A stretch of 64,000 nt of DNA from Yamagishiella unicocca. Lineage: Eukaryota; Chlorophyta; Chlorophyceae; Chlamydomonadales; Volvocaceae. The translations under genes and the position numbers were made by a program. Under the pieces are notes generated by a model, which searched no databases, was not told where the DNA came from, and saw nothing but the letters and a program-made list of their open reading frames with translations. Below, in pieces: positions 12,229-21,735 of the stretch. Every line of letters starts with the position of its first letter. Positions within the stretch are counted from its first letter, which is position 1. Location of the stretch: positions 1,178,001 through 1,242,000 of the forward strand of contig BDSL01000014.1 of assembly GCA_003116995.1 (NCBI GenBank), in the 5' to 3' direction.

Positions 12229-15200
12229 TCAAGTGGCCGTTGGCAGCGACAGCCGCCCCGCCACTTGCACCAGCAGCGGCTGCCGCAGAGGCGCATCGGA
12301 GTCCCCGTCGGAGCCACTGCCGCCGCCGCCGCCGCTGCCGCCACTGCTGCCGGCGTCGCCGCCACTCTCGCCCCGGGAGCCCCCAGGGTCCCGTCCTCTT
12401 CTCGCTCGCACCCAGCCGTCCGCCCTGCTGTCTGCGTCCACATCCACCACCACCGCCGCCCCGCCCTCCGCTTCGGCTGCGCCCGGCGGCGGCGCGCACG
12501 ATTCCGTGCTGTCATGCGGCACCAGGGGCTCTGCGGCGGCGACGTCCCCCAGGTCGTCGTCCGCATGTGGGTGGTGCCGGTGCGTTCGGTGGTGTGGCAG
12601 GCGGCCCTCAGCGTGCGGAGGTGCACCTGTGTATGTGTGTGGGGGAGGGGGGCCCGGGGGGGCGGGGGCGGCGGCCGGGGGAGGCGGGGTGAGAGGAAAC
12701 CCGTGGGTCGGCACTTAAAGAGGCAAGTAAAACGGGCGGGTTTTTGTTTATGAGAGGAACCCGGTGTGTCGGCACTGAAAACGGGCGGGGGGTTACAACG
12801 GTATCGTCGCTGACTTAATCACGACATGACGTAATGCCCGCCGTTTTGCGATGGCGGAACTGCTGCTGCTGGGAGGCAGCTGCTGGGAGGCGGCGAGAAA
12901 CACATACCGGTACCCGCGCGCGCATTGACCGCCGTGTTGTTCCCTCGTTTGTTGCGCTGCCCAGGTCTGAGTCCTCCGCAGGAGCAGCCCACCCAGCTAC
13001 CCGGTCTTCCTCGAACCCAGCTGCCCGGTGCTGCTGCAACGCACGACGATTCCCCCTCCCAGCCCACGCAGCCCACCCACTCCACCCGCCCGCACCCGTC
13101 AGTGCGACGCACAGCACCCCCGCCGCCACCAGCGACGACCCCGCCACGCTGACCAGCCCCGGCTTGTCGCCCAGCACCGTCACGTCCCACAGGAAGCTGA
13201 ACAGCACCTGCGTACAGTGCGGCAGGGCGGGGTGGCAGGGCGGTGCGGCAGGGCGGTGCGGCAGGGCGGTGCGGCAGGGCGGTGAGGCAGGGCGGGGTGG
13301 CTCGTTACCTCGCACTGACGGGTGGTAGAGCTACCGGCGGAGCTCAATGAATGTCGCCGACGGCGAGCGCTACGGGCGACCGGCAGCGCAGGACCGGACA
13401 GGACCGGACAGGACCGGACAGGACCGGACAGGACCGGACAGGACCGACCCCAAGCCCCCACCGCCAGTGTGTGTTGCTCGCGATGAGCTGCCACGATCGT
13501 CCCCCCCCACGGGGCCATCCTCCCATACCCCACAACCCGCGAGCTGTTCCACCCACGACTCTGGCATGCTTCGGCGCACCCCTATGGCTACCCTTGTCCG
13601 GGGAACAAACGGGGGGGTGGGGATGGGGGATGGGGGTGGCGGCCGAACCTGGGATGACGAACCCAGATTGCACACACTCGATAGCCCACGCCCGCCACCC
13701 CGTTCCACAGTGATGTTGCTACGACAGTAATGATGTCGTACCGGCTGCCAGGTCGATCCAACGTTCTCCCACCAACTCTTCTCCATGGTAGAGAGGTGGC
13801 GGGCGGGTTTGACCTCCCCAGGCTTCCCGCCACCCATCCCTTCCCGCCACCCATCCCCTCCCGCCACCCATCCCTCCCGCCACCCACCCCTCCCGCCACC
13901 CATCCCTCCCGCCACCCACCCCTCCCGCCACCCATCCCTCCCGCCACCCACCCCTCCCACCCACCGCCACCCATCCCTCCCGCCACCCATCCCCCCGCCA
14001 CCCATCCCTCCCGCCACCCATCCCTCCCGCCACCCACCCCTCCCACCCACCGCCACCCATCCCTCCCGCCACCCATCCCTCCCGCCACCCACCCCTCCCG
14101 CCACCCATCCCTCCCGCCACCCACCCCTCCCGCCACCCATCCCTCCCGCCACCCACCCCTCCCACCCACCGCCACCCATCCCTCCCGCCACCCATCCCCC
14201 CGCCACCCATCCCTCCCGCCACCCATCCCTCCCGCCACCCACCCCCCCCACCCACCCCCCCCATCCCCCCGCCACCCATCCCCCCGCCACCCATCCCCCC
14301 GCCACCCATCCCTCCCGCCACCCATCCCTCCCGCCACCCATCCCTCCCGCCACCCATCCCTCCCGCCACCCATCCCTCCCGCCACCCATCCCTCCCGCCA
14401 CCCATCCCTCCCGCCACCCATCCCTCCCGCCACCCATCCCTCCCGCCACCCATCCCCCCGCCACCCATCCCTCCCGCCACCCATCCCTCCCGCCACCCAT
14501 CCCCCCCGCCACCCATCCCTCCCGCCACCCATCCCCCCGCCACCCACCCCTCCCGCCACCCATCCCTCCCGCCACCCATCCCCCCCGCCACCCATCCCTC
14601 CCGCCACCCATCCCCCCCGCCACCCATCCCTCCCGCCACCCATCCCTCCCGCCACCCATCCCTCCCGCCACCCATCCCTCCCGCCACCCATCCCCCCCGC
14701 CACCCATCCCCCCCGCCACCCATCCCTCCCGCCACTCATCCCTCCCGCCACTCATCCCTCCCGCCACGCCGTCCTGTCTGCCCACGTCGCGGGTGCCGCA
14801 CGTGCGCCCCCTCACCCGCCTACGACCGCGGGGCGGCCTTCCCGGGCCTCCCGCACCTGCAGCACGTTTATCGCCGACCCGCGGGTCGCCGACTCCAGCT
14901 GGAAGCCCCTGTTGAGCAGCAGCTGCCCTAGGAACTGCGTCACCCCCACCACCGCCAGCAGGCCGCAGCCGCGGGAGCTGGGCAGCACCGCCGGGGCCGG
15001 GTACCTGAGTGCCAGCGGCACCGCGGAGACCTGGCGGCGCAAGAGGGGTGGGGGGGGGGGTTACAATAAAGAACCGGTAAAGAACCGGTAACGCGACTGG
15101 GGAAATGTAATGGGTGCATAGCCTTCGGACACCTGGACGCGCGCGCATGGGGGGGTAGGGTTTGGGTTGTTGCTGGGGTTGGGGCCGGTGGTGTTGAGGT

Positions 15201-17123
15201 TTGGACGGTTGGTGTTGGGGCCGGGATTGGCGTTGGGGGCGGGATTGGGGATGTTGAGGGACCCAGGTGGGTGCTGCTGGGTGTTGTGGGTCGGGCTCGG
15301 GGTGTCCTCGTCCGCCTGACCACCCTCCCGGGGACTCACGTGCATTCCTCGTGTGTTTTGAGTGTCCTCGCTGCCTTCCTAACTAACTAACGTCCAATCA
15401 ATCCCAGCAACACCCCCCTGGCAACGGCTAACAGCCACCATCAGCCGCGGCCCTTCGAGTTCCTTGGCAGTCATTCCAAGCGCGCCAGCATGCGCTCGCA
15501 ACCAGGTGTCCGAAGTCTATGCGCCAACCACACTTCCCACGTCGAGTAACCGGGTGTTTTTGCAACGCCCCCACATCCCCCCCCGCCCCTCCCCCGGTGC
15601 CCCCCCCCTTCGTCAGCGCTCACCGCAACGACCACCAGGTGATACCACCACGTCAGCACTGCCGTACTCTGTGTATGCTTGATAAGCCGCACCACGACGA
15701 AGGCCGCCTGGGCAGGCGAAGTGATGGCGGCAGCAGCGATATGGTTGCACAGCCAGCATCGATGGCCGATGCGACGCAACGAGGTGGGGGATTTGCCGCC
15801 GTGGGGAGCAGGTCGGTGGGGCGGGGGAATCGAACCCTCGCACGCGGAACCTCTCTTGGCAAGCGCGTGCGCACGTATACGGCCCTGCCGCCTGGGTGGG
15901 ATGACCCCCCCTTCACAAACTGGGCTGGCGCTGTGGCCCGGCAGCATGTGCCACCCCGCCAGCCGCACCCACCATCAGGCTACCTGGCGGATGCAGCCCA
16001 GGCACTGCCTGCCCCTCAAGCCCGCGCCCGCTCCACCCCACCCTTTTCCGGAACGCGCGCGTGTCCGAAAACTCACTGGCCAATTAGTTTTGTTGTCCGT
16101 TTCCTCCTATGTCGTGCAACCGGGTCTCCTCGCTATCCCGCCCTACCCCGCCTGCCCGGCTGCCCGTCTACTTGCCTGCCTGCCCCCTAAGCCCAAGTTT
16201 TGCTCCCGCCCTTCGCTCCTGCCGCCTACCGCAACGAGTACTCCACCTCCCCCCCTCCATTGCTTGCCCCTCCTCATTGCCCCTCCTCTCCCAACCATCC
16301 CCGCCCCTCCAACGCGCCCTACCGCATTGGCGACGGCGGCGATGGTAGCCAGTGCCATGCCCCCCGCGCTGGTTCCGGAGCCGCCCGGCATGTGGTGGTC
16401 GTGACCATGGCTGAACACGCACTCGGGTTGGGCCACCAGCACCACGCCCGCGACGGTGAATGCGGTGGCCGCGGCACCCGCCCAACCGTGCGACACGCCG
16501 GTGACAGCCAGCTCCAGCAGCGCTGCTACCACCGGGCTGCAGAAGAAAAGCGTCACCGCATCTGCAACACAGGGCGGGTTGCACACGGGTTGCGCACGTG
16601 CCAGTTGGGTTCGCGTCGTTTGGGGTTTTTAGGGCTCGGGACCTTTGCGCTCGCCGGGGCGTTGAGGTGCCGGTTAGTCAGGAGCCAGGAGCAGCTGGAG
16701 CTGGCAGCCCGCGCGTGGGAGTAACGAGTGGGCCAGCAGGTTCGAGCTTCGCCTCCGCGCACCTTGCAACGGCAGGAGCTGGATGGCAAGGTAGAAGCAC
16801 GTGATACTTGTGGCTCCGAGGAGGCCGCGGAGGAGCGTCAGTCCCGTGACGCGCCACGACTTGCTGCGAACGCTGAGGCCATAAAGCTTTACCACGAGGC
16901 TGGTTGCCAGGAAGCACAGCAGGCCTGGCACCAGGACGACTTGAAATGTGGGAACTTCGTCTCCGATGAGCTTGACGGCAAGGCTTGTGCAGCTGAATAG
17001 GAAGGCAGCAGACGTGATTAAAGCAGCACCTGAGTTCCAGTAGGCATGCCCTAGACGGACAGCGGCGTTTTGCGGGACGGCTAGGCCATGCTTCAAGCCA
17101 GGCTCTGACGCGTAATGCACCAT
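12229..17123 (-). CDS. EamA/DMT-superfamily membrane transporter, paralog 1
   Basis: Six exons are read on the minus strand: 17123-16763, 16561-16323, 15707-15624, 15030-14857, 13207-13096 and 12626-12229 (TGA). They join in frame to about 455 aa. The architecture is two EamA-like halves of short hydrophobic helices. Recognisable blocks are SLAVKLIGDEVPTFQ, TLLRGLLGAT, DAVTLFFCSP, LTWWYHLVVV, GVTQFLGQLLLNRGFQLE and SVAGSSLVAAGVL. The family moves small metabolites (sugar phosphates, amino acids, other solutes) across organelle or plasma membranes; the substrate is unknown. It is a clear paralog of the plus-strand gene at 38.9 kb: both have a 174-nt exon ending INVLQ followed by an exon starting VLFSF. 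The last exon is a model: a phase-1 donor at 13095 joins a good acceptor at 12627 and gives an acidic, Gly/Ser-rich tail. Without that splice the exon would read on to a stop near 12818 with an unrelated tail. An ATG at 17121-17123 opens the gene. Confidence 0.85.
13218..13302. repeat. 13-bp tandem repeat
   Basis: About six copies of a GGCAGGGCGGTGC-type unit, directly 5' of the VLFSF exon of the transporter (in its intron). Confidence 0.75.
13385..13446. repeat. 10-bp tandem repeat
   Basis: Six perfect copies of AGGACCGGAC within the same intron as the large 16-bp minisatellite. Confidence 0.9.
13822..14766. repeat. 16-bp minisatellite array (about 0.94 kb)
   Basis: About 58 copies of a unit read on the plus strand as CCCATCCCTCCCGCCA, with common T/C variants. 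It lies wholly inside the intron between the INVLQ and VLFSF exons of the EamA gene. Because 16 is not a multiple of 3, each frame cycles through the same 48-nt peptide. This creates long spurious reading frames on both strands. On the transcribed RNA the unit is G-rich (GGGATGGGTGGCGGGAG), a strong G-quadruplex pattern. Confidence 0.97.
15070..15150 (+). repeat. Dispersed short repeat, family C/D copy
   Basis: The copy has a doubled 'aagaaccggtaa' head, then a CGCGACTGGGGAAATG core and a 'cttcggacacctggacgcg' tail. It is intronic in the EamA gene. An inverted copy is at about 15476-15562, and a related copy at 49801-49886. Confidence 0.7.
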
Positions 17124-17620
17124 CCGCTCCTATGTGTTAAAACATACGATATAACATAAGAATGCGACCACTGTGTTACAGTATCGTGGCAGTACAGCAG
17201 AATCCGGCAACGGAAACTGCAAATGCGCGGTTATAACCCTGTGTTGTAGGCGCTCATTACAGTCTGAAAGACAAAAAGCAAATTATAGCCGAAATTTTTG
17301 AGGTTTTGTCTCGGACTAGCCTTTCATCGCTGACTGCGTTCAACGGCTTCTCCGCAACGACAACCGCTACGCAGCACCATGGACCTGACACGCATTCTGT
17401 GCAACAGGAACCACTCCAAAACCAGTATACGGGCGAGAGGGGAGCAACGTATAATGTCTGCGGGGTTGAATGTCGGTCTATGCGTGGGTACAGGCGCAGG
17501 GCGGTGCAGATCCGAACCCACAGTCAGATGGACTACACGATCGCATGCGCTTACATAAATACCTGTCAGAAGCAGGGGCCCACCTGTTGAGGCCTGTTAC
17601 AGTCTTCGCCTCTAGACGCA
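17124..17620. promoter_or_regulatory. Upstream region of EamA paralog 1
   Basis: This AT-richer stretch probably holds the promoter and 5' leader of the minus-strand transporter. It carries short AT blocks ('cgatataacata' near 17148). No gene and no canonical motif that I can assign. Confidence 0.35.
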
Positions 17621-17881
17621 TTGCTGCGTCGCTGGGGCGCATCTGGCTCCATGAGGTCCTTCACGCTCATGCAGCGGTTCCAGCTGTTGTGCCTGACAGC
17701 GGCCACTGGCATCCTGGCCAACCTGGAGGTGGCTGTGCGGAGCGCCGACTACCCCCCAACTGGCCTGTACAAGGGCGAGATGCTTGTGGCCGCCGCCGCC
17801 GCGGGGCACCTGGAATCGTGCCAATGGCTCCAACGGCAGAGCTTCCCGTGGGGCACTAGACCCACCCCAATTAATAAATAA
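17621..17881 (+). pseudogene. Ankyrin-family N-terminal fragment
   Basis: This open fragment translates to a peptide beginning LLRRWGASGSMRSF. It matches the region after the F-box of the intact gene at 26.5 kb (FLHRWGPPGSMRSL) and continues in parallel for about 75 residues through ILANLEVAVRSA and AAGHLESCQWL. It then runs into unrelated sequence and a stop (PTPINK). The F-box and all later ankyrin repeats are missing, and no splice continuation was found. It is best read as a broken copy of the local F-box/ankyrin family, in the opposite orientation to the other copies. Confidence 0.75.
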
Positions 17882-18889
17882 GGTTACGCCGGACGGAGCC
17901 TGGCGTGTATTAAGGCTAAATTTTAGGCTGTTCTAAAATTCGGTTATAAGAGGTAGTTGGCCTGGGCGCGCCAGGAGGGGGCCTGGGCCTGTTGTTGCTG
18001 GCCGAGGCGACGGCGCCGTGTTGTTTCACCGTCACCTCACTTAAAAGAGTTGTCGCTGCGCACCTGGTTGTTCCGGTCTGCGGGCTAGCCACCTAGGTTT
18101 CGGATCCGCGGGCGTGCAGCCGCGCGGTCACGTGTCTGGTTCGCTGATCGCGGCTCACCGAGTTTTGTTTAGCCTTGGGAGAACCGACCGGCGCCAACCT
18201 CGCAGCAGCGGCAACCCGGCGAAACAGGGCCATTGCAACGGCGGACATGAACAGCCTGTCCCTCGCCAACTGGACCGAAGACGCTGCTTTGGACCCTATG
18301 TGGCTGCAAACAACTCGCGCGGCCAAATCGTTAGAACCTGCCACCAGCACCAGCAACCGGCAATGACCCGTACGCACCTCAGCGCAGAGTGATCTCCGCG
18401 GAGTCAGATGGAATCCTGCAACACATCACCGTGCGTCGTGGGATGATCAACCAACAGTAACAACGCGTCGACGCAGCTATCCTGGACCTAACAAAGCCCT
18501 TAAAACCCTAAAAACCCACCTCCAGGACCACCTCCACCGCCTGCACCATCACCTCCCTGGCCCCCACCACTATGCGCCCGATGGCTCTACCTTGTAAGGT
18601 CTGGAGCCCACTGTAACAATTACAACAACCACTGTCACCAGCGTATCGCAACACTGTACACTGTCTTTGTTTCCTCCGTCTTTTTCAGTGTCAGGCGATG
18701 CGCCCGATGGTTCTACCTCTTGGTCTGGAACCCACTGTAATCGTTACAACAACACACAATTACACACGCTCCATCCCGTGACGACCTCGTCCCCCCTCCC
18801 CGTCCCCCATCCACCACCATGCACGGCGGAACCGCTGGACCAGCAGATCGAACAACACCGCATAGATGCAGGCGAGGAGGTGCACGAAT
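17882..18889. other. Intergenic with family-specific repeats
   Basis: No gene seen. It contains two diverged copies (about 18571-18630 and 18690-18755) of a 60-65-bp block reading 'gcgatgcgcccgatggctct' and ending 'cccactgtaacaattacaac'. The block recurs at about 22310-22365, 22496-22562 and 32826-32870, always near ankyrin-family sequence. Confidence 0.5.
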
Positions 18890-20070
18890 GTTTTGCATGG
18901 TGGGGCTGGCGACTGGGGGGCCGGCACTTGCGCTGATTGGCGGCATTGCGGCCCCAGGGGTGGAGGCATGGCGGTCCGCCGGGGCACCAGCCCTCAAGCC
19001 CACCCCAGGGCCCAGCAGCAGCAGGTCATGTAAGCATGAAAAGGCGTAACCGAGGATGACAGGAGGCGCGAGTGTCCCAGCGTACAGATCATGAGGGTCG
19101 GCCCCGCGTCTCGTCCTGCCCCTCCGATCACATACACTCCCTCAACACCATGCAGGCTGACTGCTATCCCCGCCCGCCAACAGCCCCGCCCGCACTGCCC
19201 CCCGGTCTTCACCGTCATGCCGAGCCTGCACCGCCTCCATCGCCTCCACCGCCTTGTCCCAGTCCACCGGGCAGCCCGCCTGCACCGGCGACATACCGCA
19301 GCACGGTAAAGGGGCCGGCCTGATTCACACGGCTTGTGATGTTGTGAAGGACCTGGTCTCTCCGGGGCAGGACCTGGGTGCAGCCCAGCCGCTGTAGGCA
19401 GCACAGCATGTTCAGGTCACGCTGACAGGCAGCGATCTGCTAGGGGACGCGGTTGTGGGGGGGGGGGAGAGGGAAGGGGGGGTTTATAAGAGGATCCGCG
19501 AATCCACGGCCGACAATGGGGGGGCCGGAATTCCCAGTCAATTAGATGCAGGAGAACGTCTATGGAGTAGATCGGTTATGGAATGCCTGACTAGGTCTGC
19601 CTGGACCTGGATTCGAACCTGCCTCCCAAACTTGTCACCCCAACACGCAAGATGTGTCGTGACAACCCGTTGTGTCGTGACAAGTCGCATCGTCGCACCG
19701 GCCCCGCCATCTAGCCACATCAACCCTCCAGCATGGGGCTGCCACGTTCCACCAGCACCCCAGCGCCGCCTTGCAGCCACACTCGCCGCAGCTGGGGCAA
19801 GGGTGTTGTCGCCGCAGGGGCAGCTGCGTTGGTGCGGCCAGTTCAGCGACTCCACGGCGATGGTGTTGTGCAGCCAGGCAGCAGCCCCATAGCCACCTGA
19901 CCTGGCAGCTGTAGTCGTAGCCATCGCCCTTCCCGTGATGACATCCTAGCCTCGCCCGCAGTCTCCACCAACCAGGACACCACTGGCAGGTGCCCCTCAG
20001 CTGCTGCGGCCTCAACCATATCGTTTGCACGTGCTGGACTAATGTCGGCTCCTCGGGCGTGGAGGGCGTG
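18890..20070 (-). pseudogene. Decayed ankyrin-repeat gene
   Basis: On the minus strand, pieces of the same family can be followed in order but in shifting frames. HARGADISPARANDMVEAAA and EGHLPVVSWLVETAGE (about 20070-19945) resemble the repeats of the intact gene (AAAEGHLSVLDWLVKSAGE). A degenerate stretch at about 19900-19700 follows. MLCCLQRLGC (about 19409) comes next, and then, after a frameshift, AGCPVDWDKAVEAMEAVQ (about 19290-19240). Several frameshifts and stops prevent one reading frame. The 3' part ends in the same block (about 18890-19050) that follows the intact gene at about 23640-23780. This is a relic of a tandem or dispersed duplicate. Confidence 0.7.
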
Positions 20071-20640
20071 GAGAATGGGGGAGGGGGGCGCCCTTACCGC
20101 TGATCCCGTTCTGGCCAAGCCGATGCGACCCGGCGCAGGTGCCTTTGAGCAGACCACGGAGCCAGACGGCCCCTACTGCTCTTCGAGCCATGGCCACAAG
20201 CTGGGGCAAGTTAGCGGTACCACCCCCCCGTCCAACTCCGCCGCACCCACCATCAACTAGCGTAACGATGCCATTGAAGAGAGTCAGGTAGGGTATGTAC
20301 ATCGTCTCATAGGAAAGAATATGCGCTGAGCTGCCCACGATTCTCATATCTCTTTCGCCTTTTACTAAAGAGATCAGCGAAGGCAGCTCACTGAAGGCGC
20401 CTCGATCCAATATTTGCTGCGCTGTTGCGCACCCCAATAACCCAACAGTAGACGCCGCAGAGGTCTAATGAGCCATCCTATGCGATGTCTTACCGCTGAC
20501 GAGCATCTTGCAAGTCAACCCTTTTGAAACCAACGTGCGTCAATCCAGCGGTGCAATAAACGAACCCGTGCGGTCGGCCGTCCCGTGCTACCCAAGACAG
20601 GTGTCCCCGATGATCCGAAAGCGTGACAAGGTCTAGTTGC
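20008..20640. repeat. Segmental duplication, copy A
   Basis: Nearly identical to 32930-33590 in the same orientation, with scattered substitutions. Copy B has a partial family F insert ('ttgataagagaatccgcgaa') where copy A has a splice-like GTAAGG (minus strand). At 20640 copy A jumps directly into carrier-gene sequence that lies at about 34165 in the B region, so about 575 bp present in B is missing here. Confidence 0.9.
20098..20464 (-). pseudogene. Open frame of unknown family in the duplicated segment
   Basis: The minus strand has about 120 open codons. They contain GCATAQQILDRGAFSELPSL, LVKGERDMRIVG, YIPYLTLFNGIVTLV and LPQLVAMARRAVGAVWL, and end at a good donor (GTAAGG). The hydrophobic, helix-like pattern is faintly like armadillo repeats, but I cannot identify it with confidence. 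The copy at 33.0-33.4 kb has an in-frame stop. The segment may be an exon of a lost gene or a chance open frame. No start codon or partner exon was found. Confidence 0.3.
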
Positions 20641-21735
20641 TTACAGCCGCGTCTTCAGCACGTCCAGGGGCGTGGTGATGACGCCTGGTGGAGGCAAGGT
20701 AAGAGGGGGGCTGGCGGCGAAAAGTCAGCTAGGTAGTAAGGCGGAAAGATAAGAGGGTGTTGCAAAAAGACCCGTTTTACTCCACGGTGGGAAGTGTGGG
20801 ACGTAAGGGGGGGTATAAGATAATCCGCGAATCCACGGCCAAGAAACCAAGAGGGGGGCGAGAAGGCCCGGTTACACGACACAGAAAACGGGAGGCGGGG
20901 GTTAAACGAGTGGGGCTTGGAGCATGAAGGCGCCGTACCCGGCATGCAGCCCGCGCAGACCCTCGCGGCCAAGGATGGTGCGAACCTGGGCGGAGTGGTG
21001 GGCGGGGTGGCGGGCGGGGCCATTCGGGCCTGGGCTGGGGCCCTGGTGCGACGTGTTCCTCCGGGGGATTTGCCGGGGACATTACTATTAACCAGGGCAT
21101 CTAGAGCGCAGCGAGCAAGCGCCTGAGCATAACAACCTTAAGCTGGGGGAGTCGGCGCACCGGTCTCCCTCCCCCCTGGTCCCCACGTCAAGTAACCGGC
21201 CCTTTCCACAAACCCCTGGTCCCCCCCCCGTCGCCCCCGACAAGGTGCGCGGTCGCAACCGAGCAGGTGTGCCGCCCCACCCTGCGATACCCGGAGCAGC
21301 TGCCACCCCTACGTCCCCAGGCCCCCGGTGCGCCGCATCTTGGCGCTGTAGATACCCGAACCCCACTGCCTTCCTTTCGAGTGCGCCAAGGCCCGCCCTC
21401 GGCACCGCACTCGACTGGCAGAGTGCAGGTGCAGGCGCAGCTGAGGCCTTCCCATCCACAGTTCCACCCCCCAACCCACCACCACCGTCCCCACCACCAC
21501 CAACCCCACCTTCAGTATCCTCACCAACCCCATCACCCCCCCTCCTACCGATCTTTATGCCACCCCCGTCTCCTGCCCCCCGTCTCCCGCCGCTCCTCAC
21601 CGTGTTGACCGCCCCCTTGAGCTCCCCCGTCTGCAGCCGCTGCTTGATCACCTCCGTGGGCACCCGGATGAGGGACGAGGCGGTGCCCGCCACCATGCCC
21701 GCGATCACGGGGCCCAGGAACTGCCCCACTCCAAC
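20641..21735 (-). pseudogene. Truncated copy of the SAM-carrier gene
   Basis: Sequence colinear with 34165-35705 of the intact carrier gene. It includes the start of the last exon (PLDVLK region, 20645-20690), the 5' part of exon 5 (VRTILGREGLRG..., about 20920-20990) and most of exon 4 (PTEVIKQR block, about 21600-21722). It is non-functional: exons 1-3 are absent, the last exon is cut after about 40 nt, and a deletion of about 355 bp removes most of exon 5 with its donor. Exon 4 also loses homology after GPVIAG...LGQF at 21722. Flanking intron sequence is conserved too, so this arose by DNA duplication, not retroposition. Confidence 0.85.

Noticed and set aside
13800..14770. CRISPR-like regular repeats
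   Set aside because: Units are contiguous without spacers and the sequence is eukaryotic intron DNA. The same applies to the 20-, 23- and 29-bp arrays.
13370..15148. Very long open frames (up to about 590 codons) on both strands, rich in Gly-Trp or His-Pro-Ser
   Set aside because: They are produced by the 16-bp minisatellite, which keeps all frames open with a 16-residue period. The DNA lies in an intron of the EamA gene.
15820..15900. T-arm-like 'gggttcgattccccc' (minus strand) suggesting a tRNA
   Set aside because: No complementary acceptor-stem 5' strand, D-arm or anticodon stem could be fitted at the right distance. It is probably a chance match in an intron.
19590..19640. 'ggttcgaatcc' (minus strand) resembling a tRNA T-loop
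   Set aside because: The flanking bases do not pair as a T-stem and no cloverleaf can be drawn. It sits in a decayed ankyrin gene.
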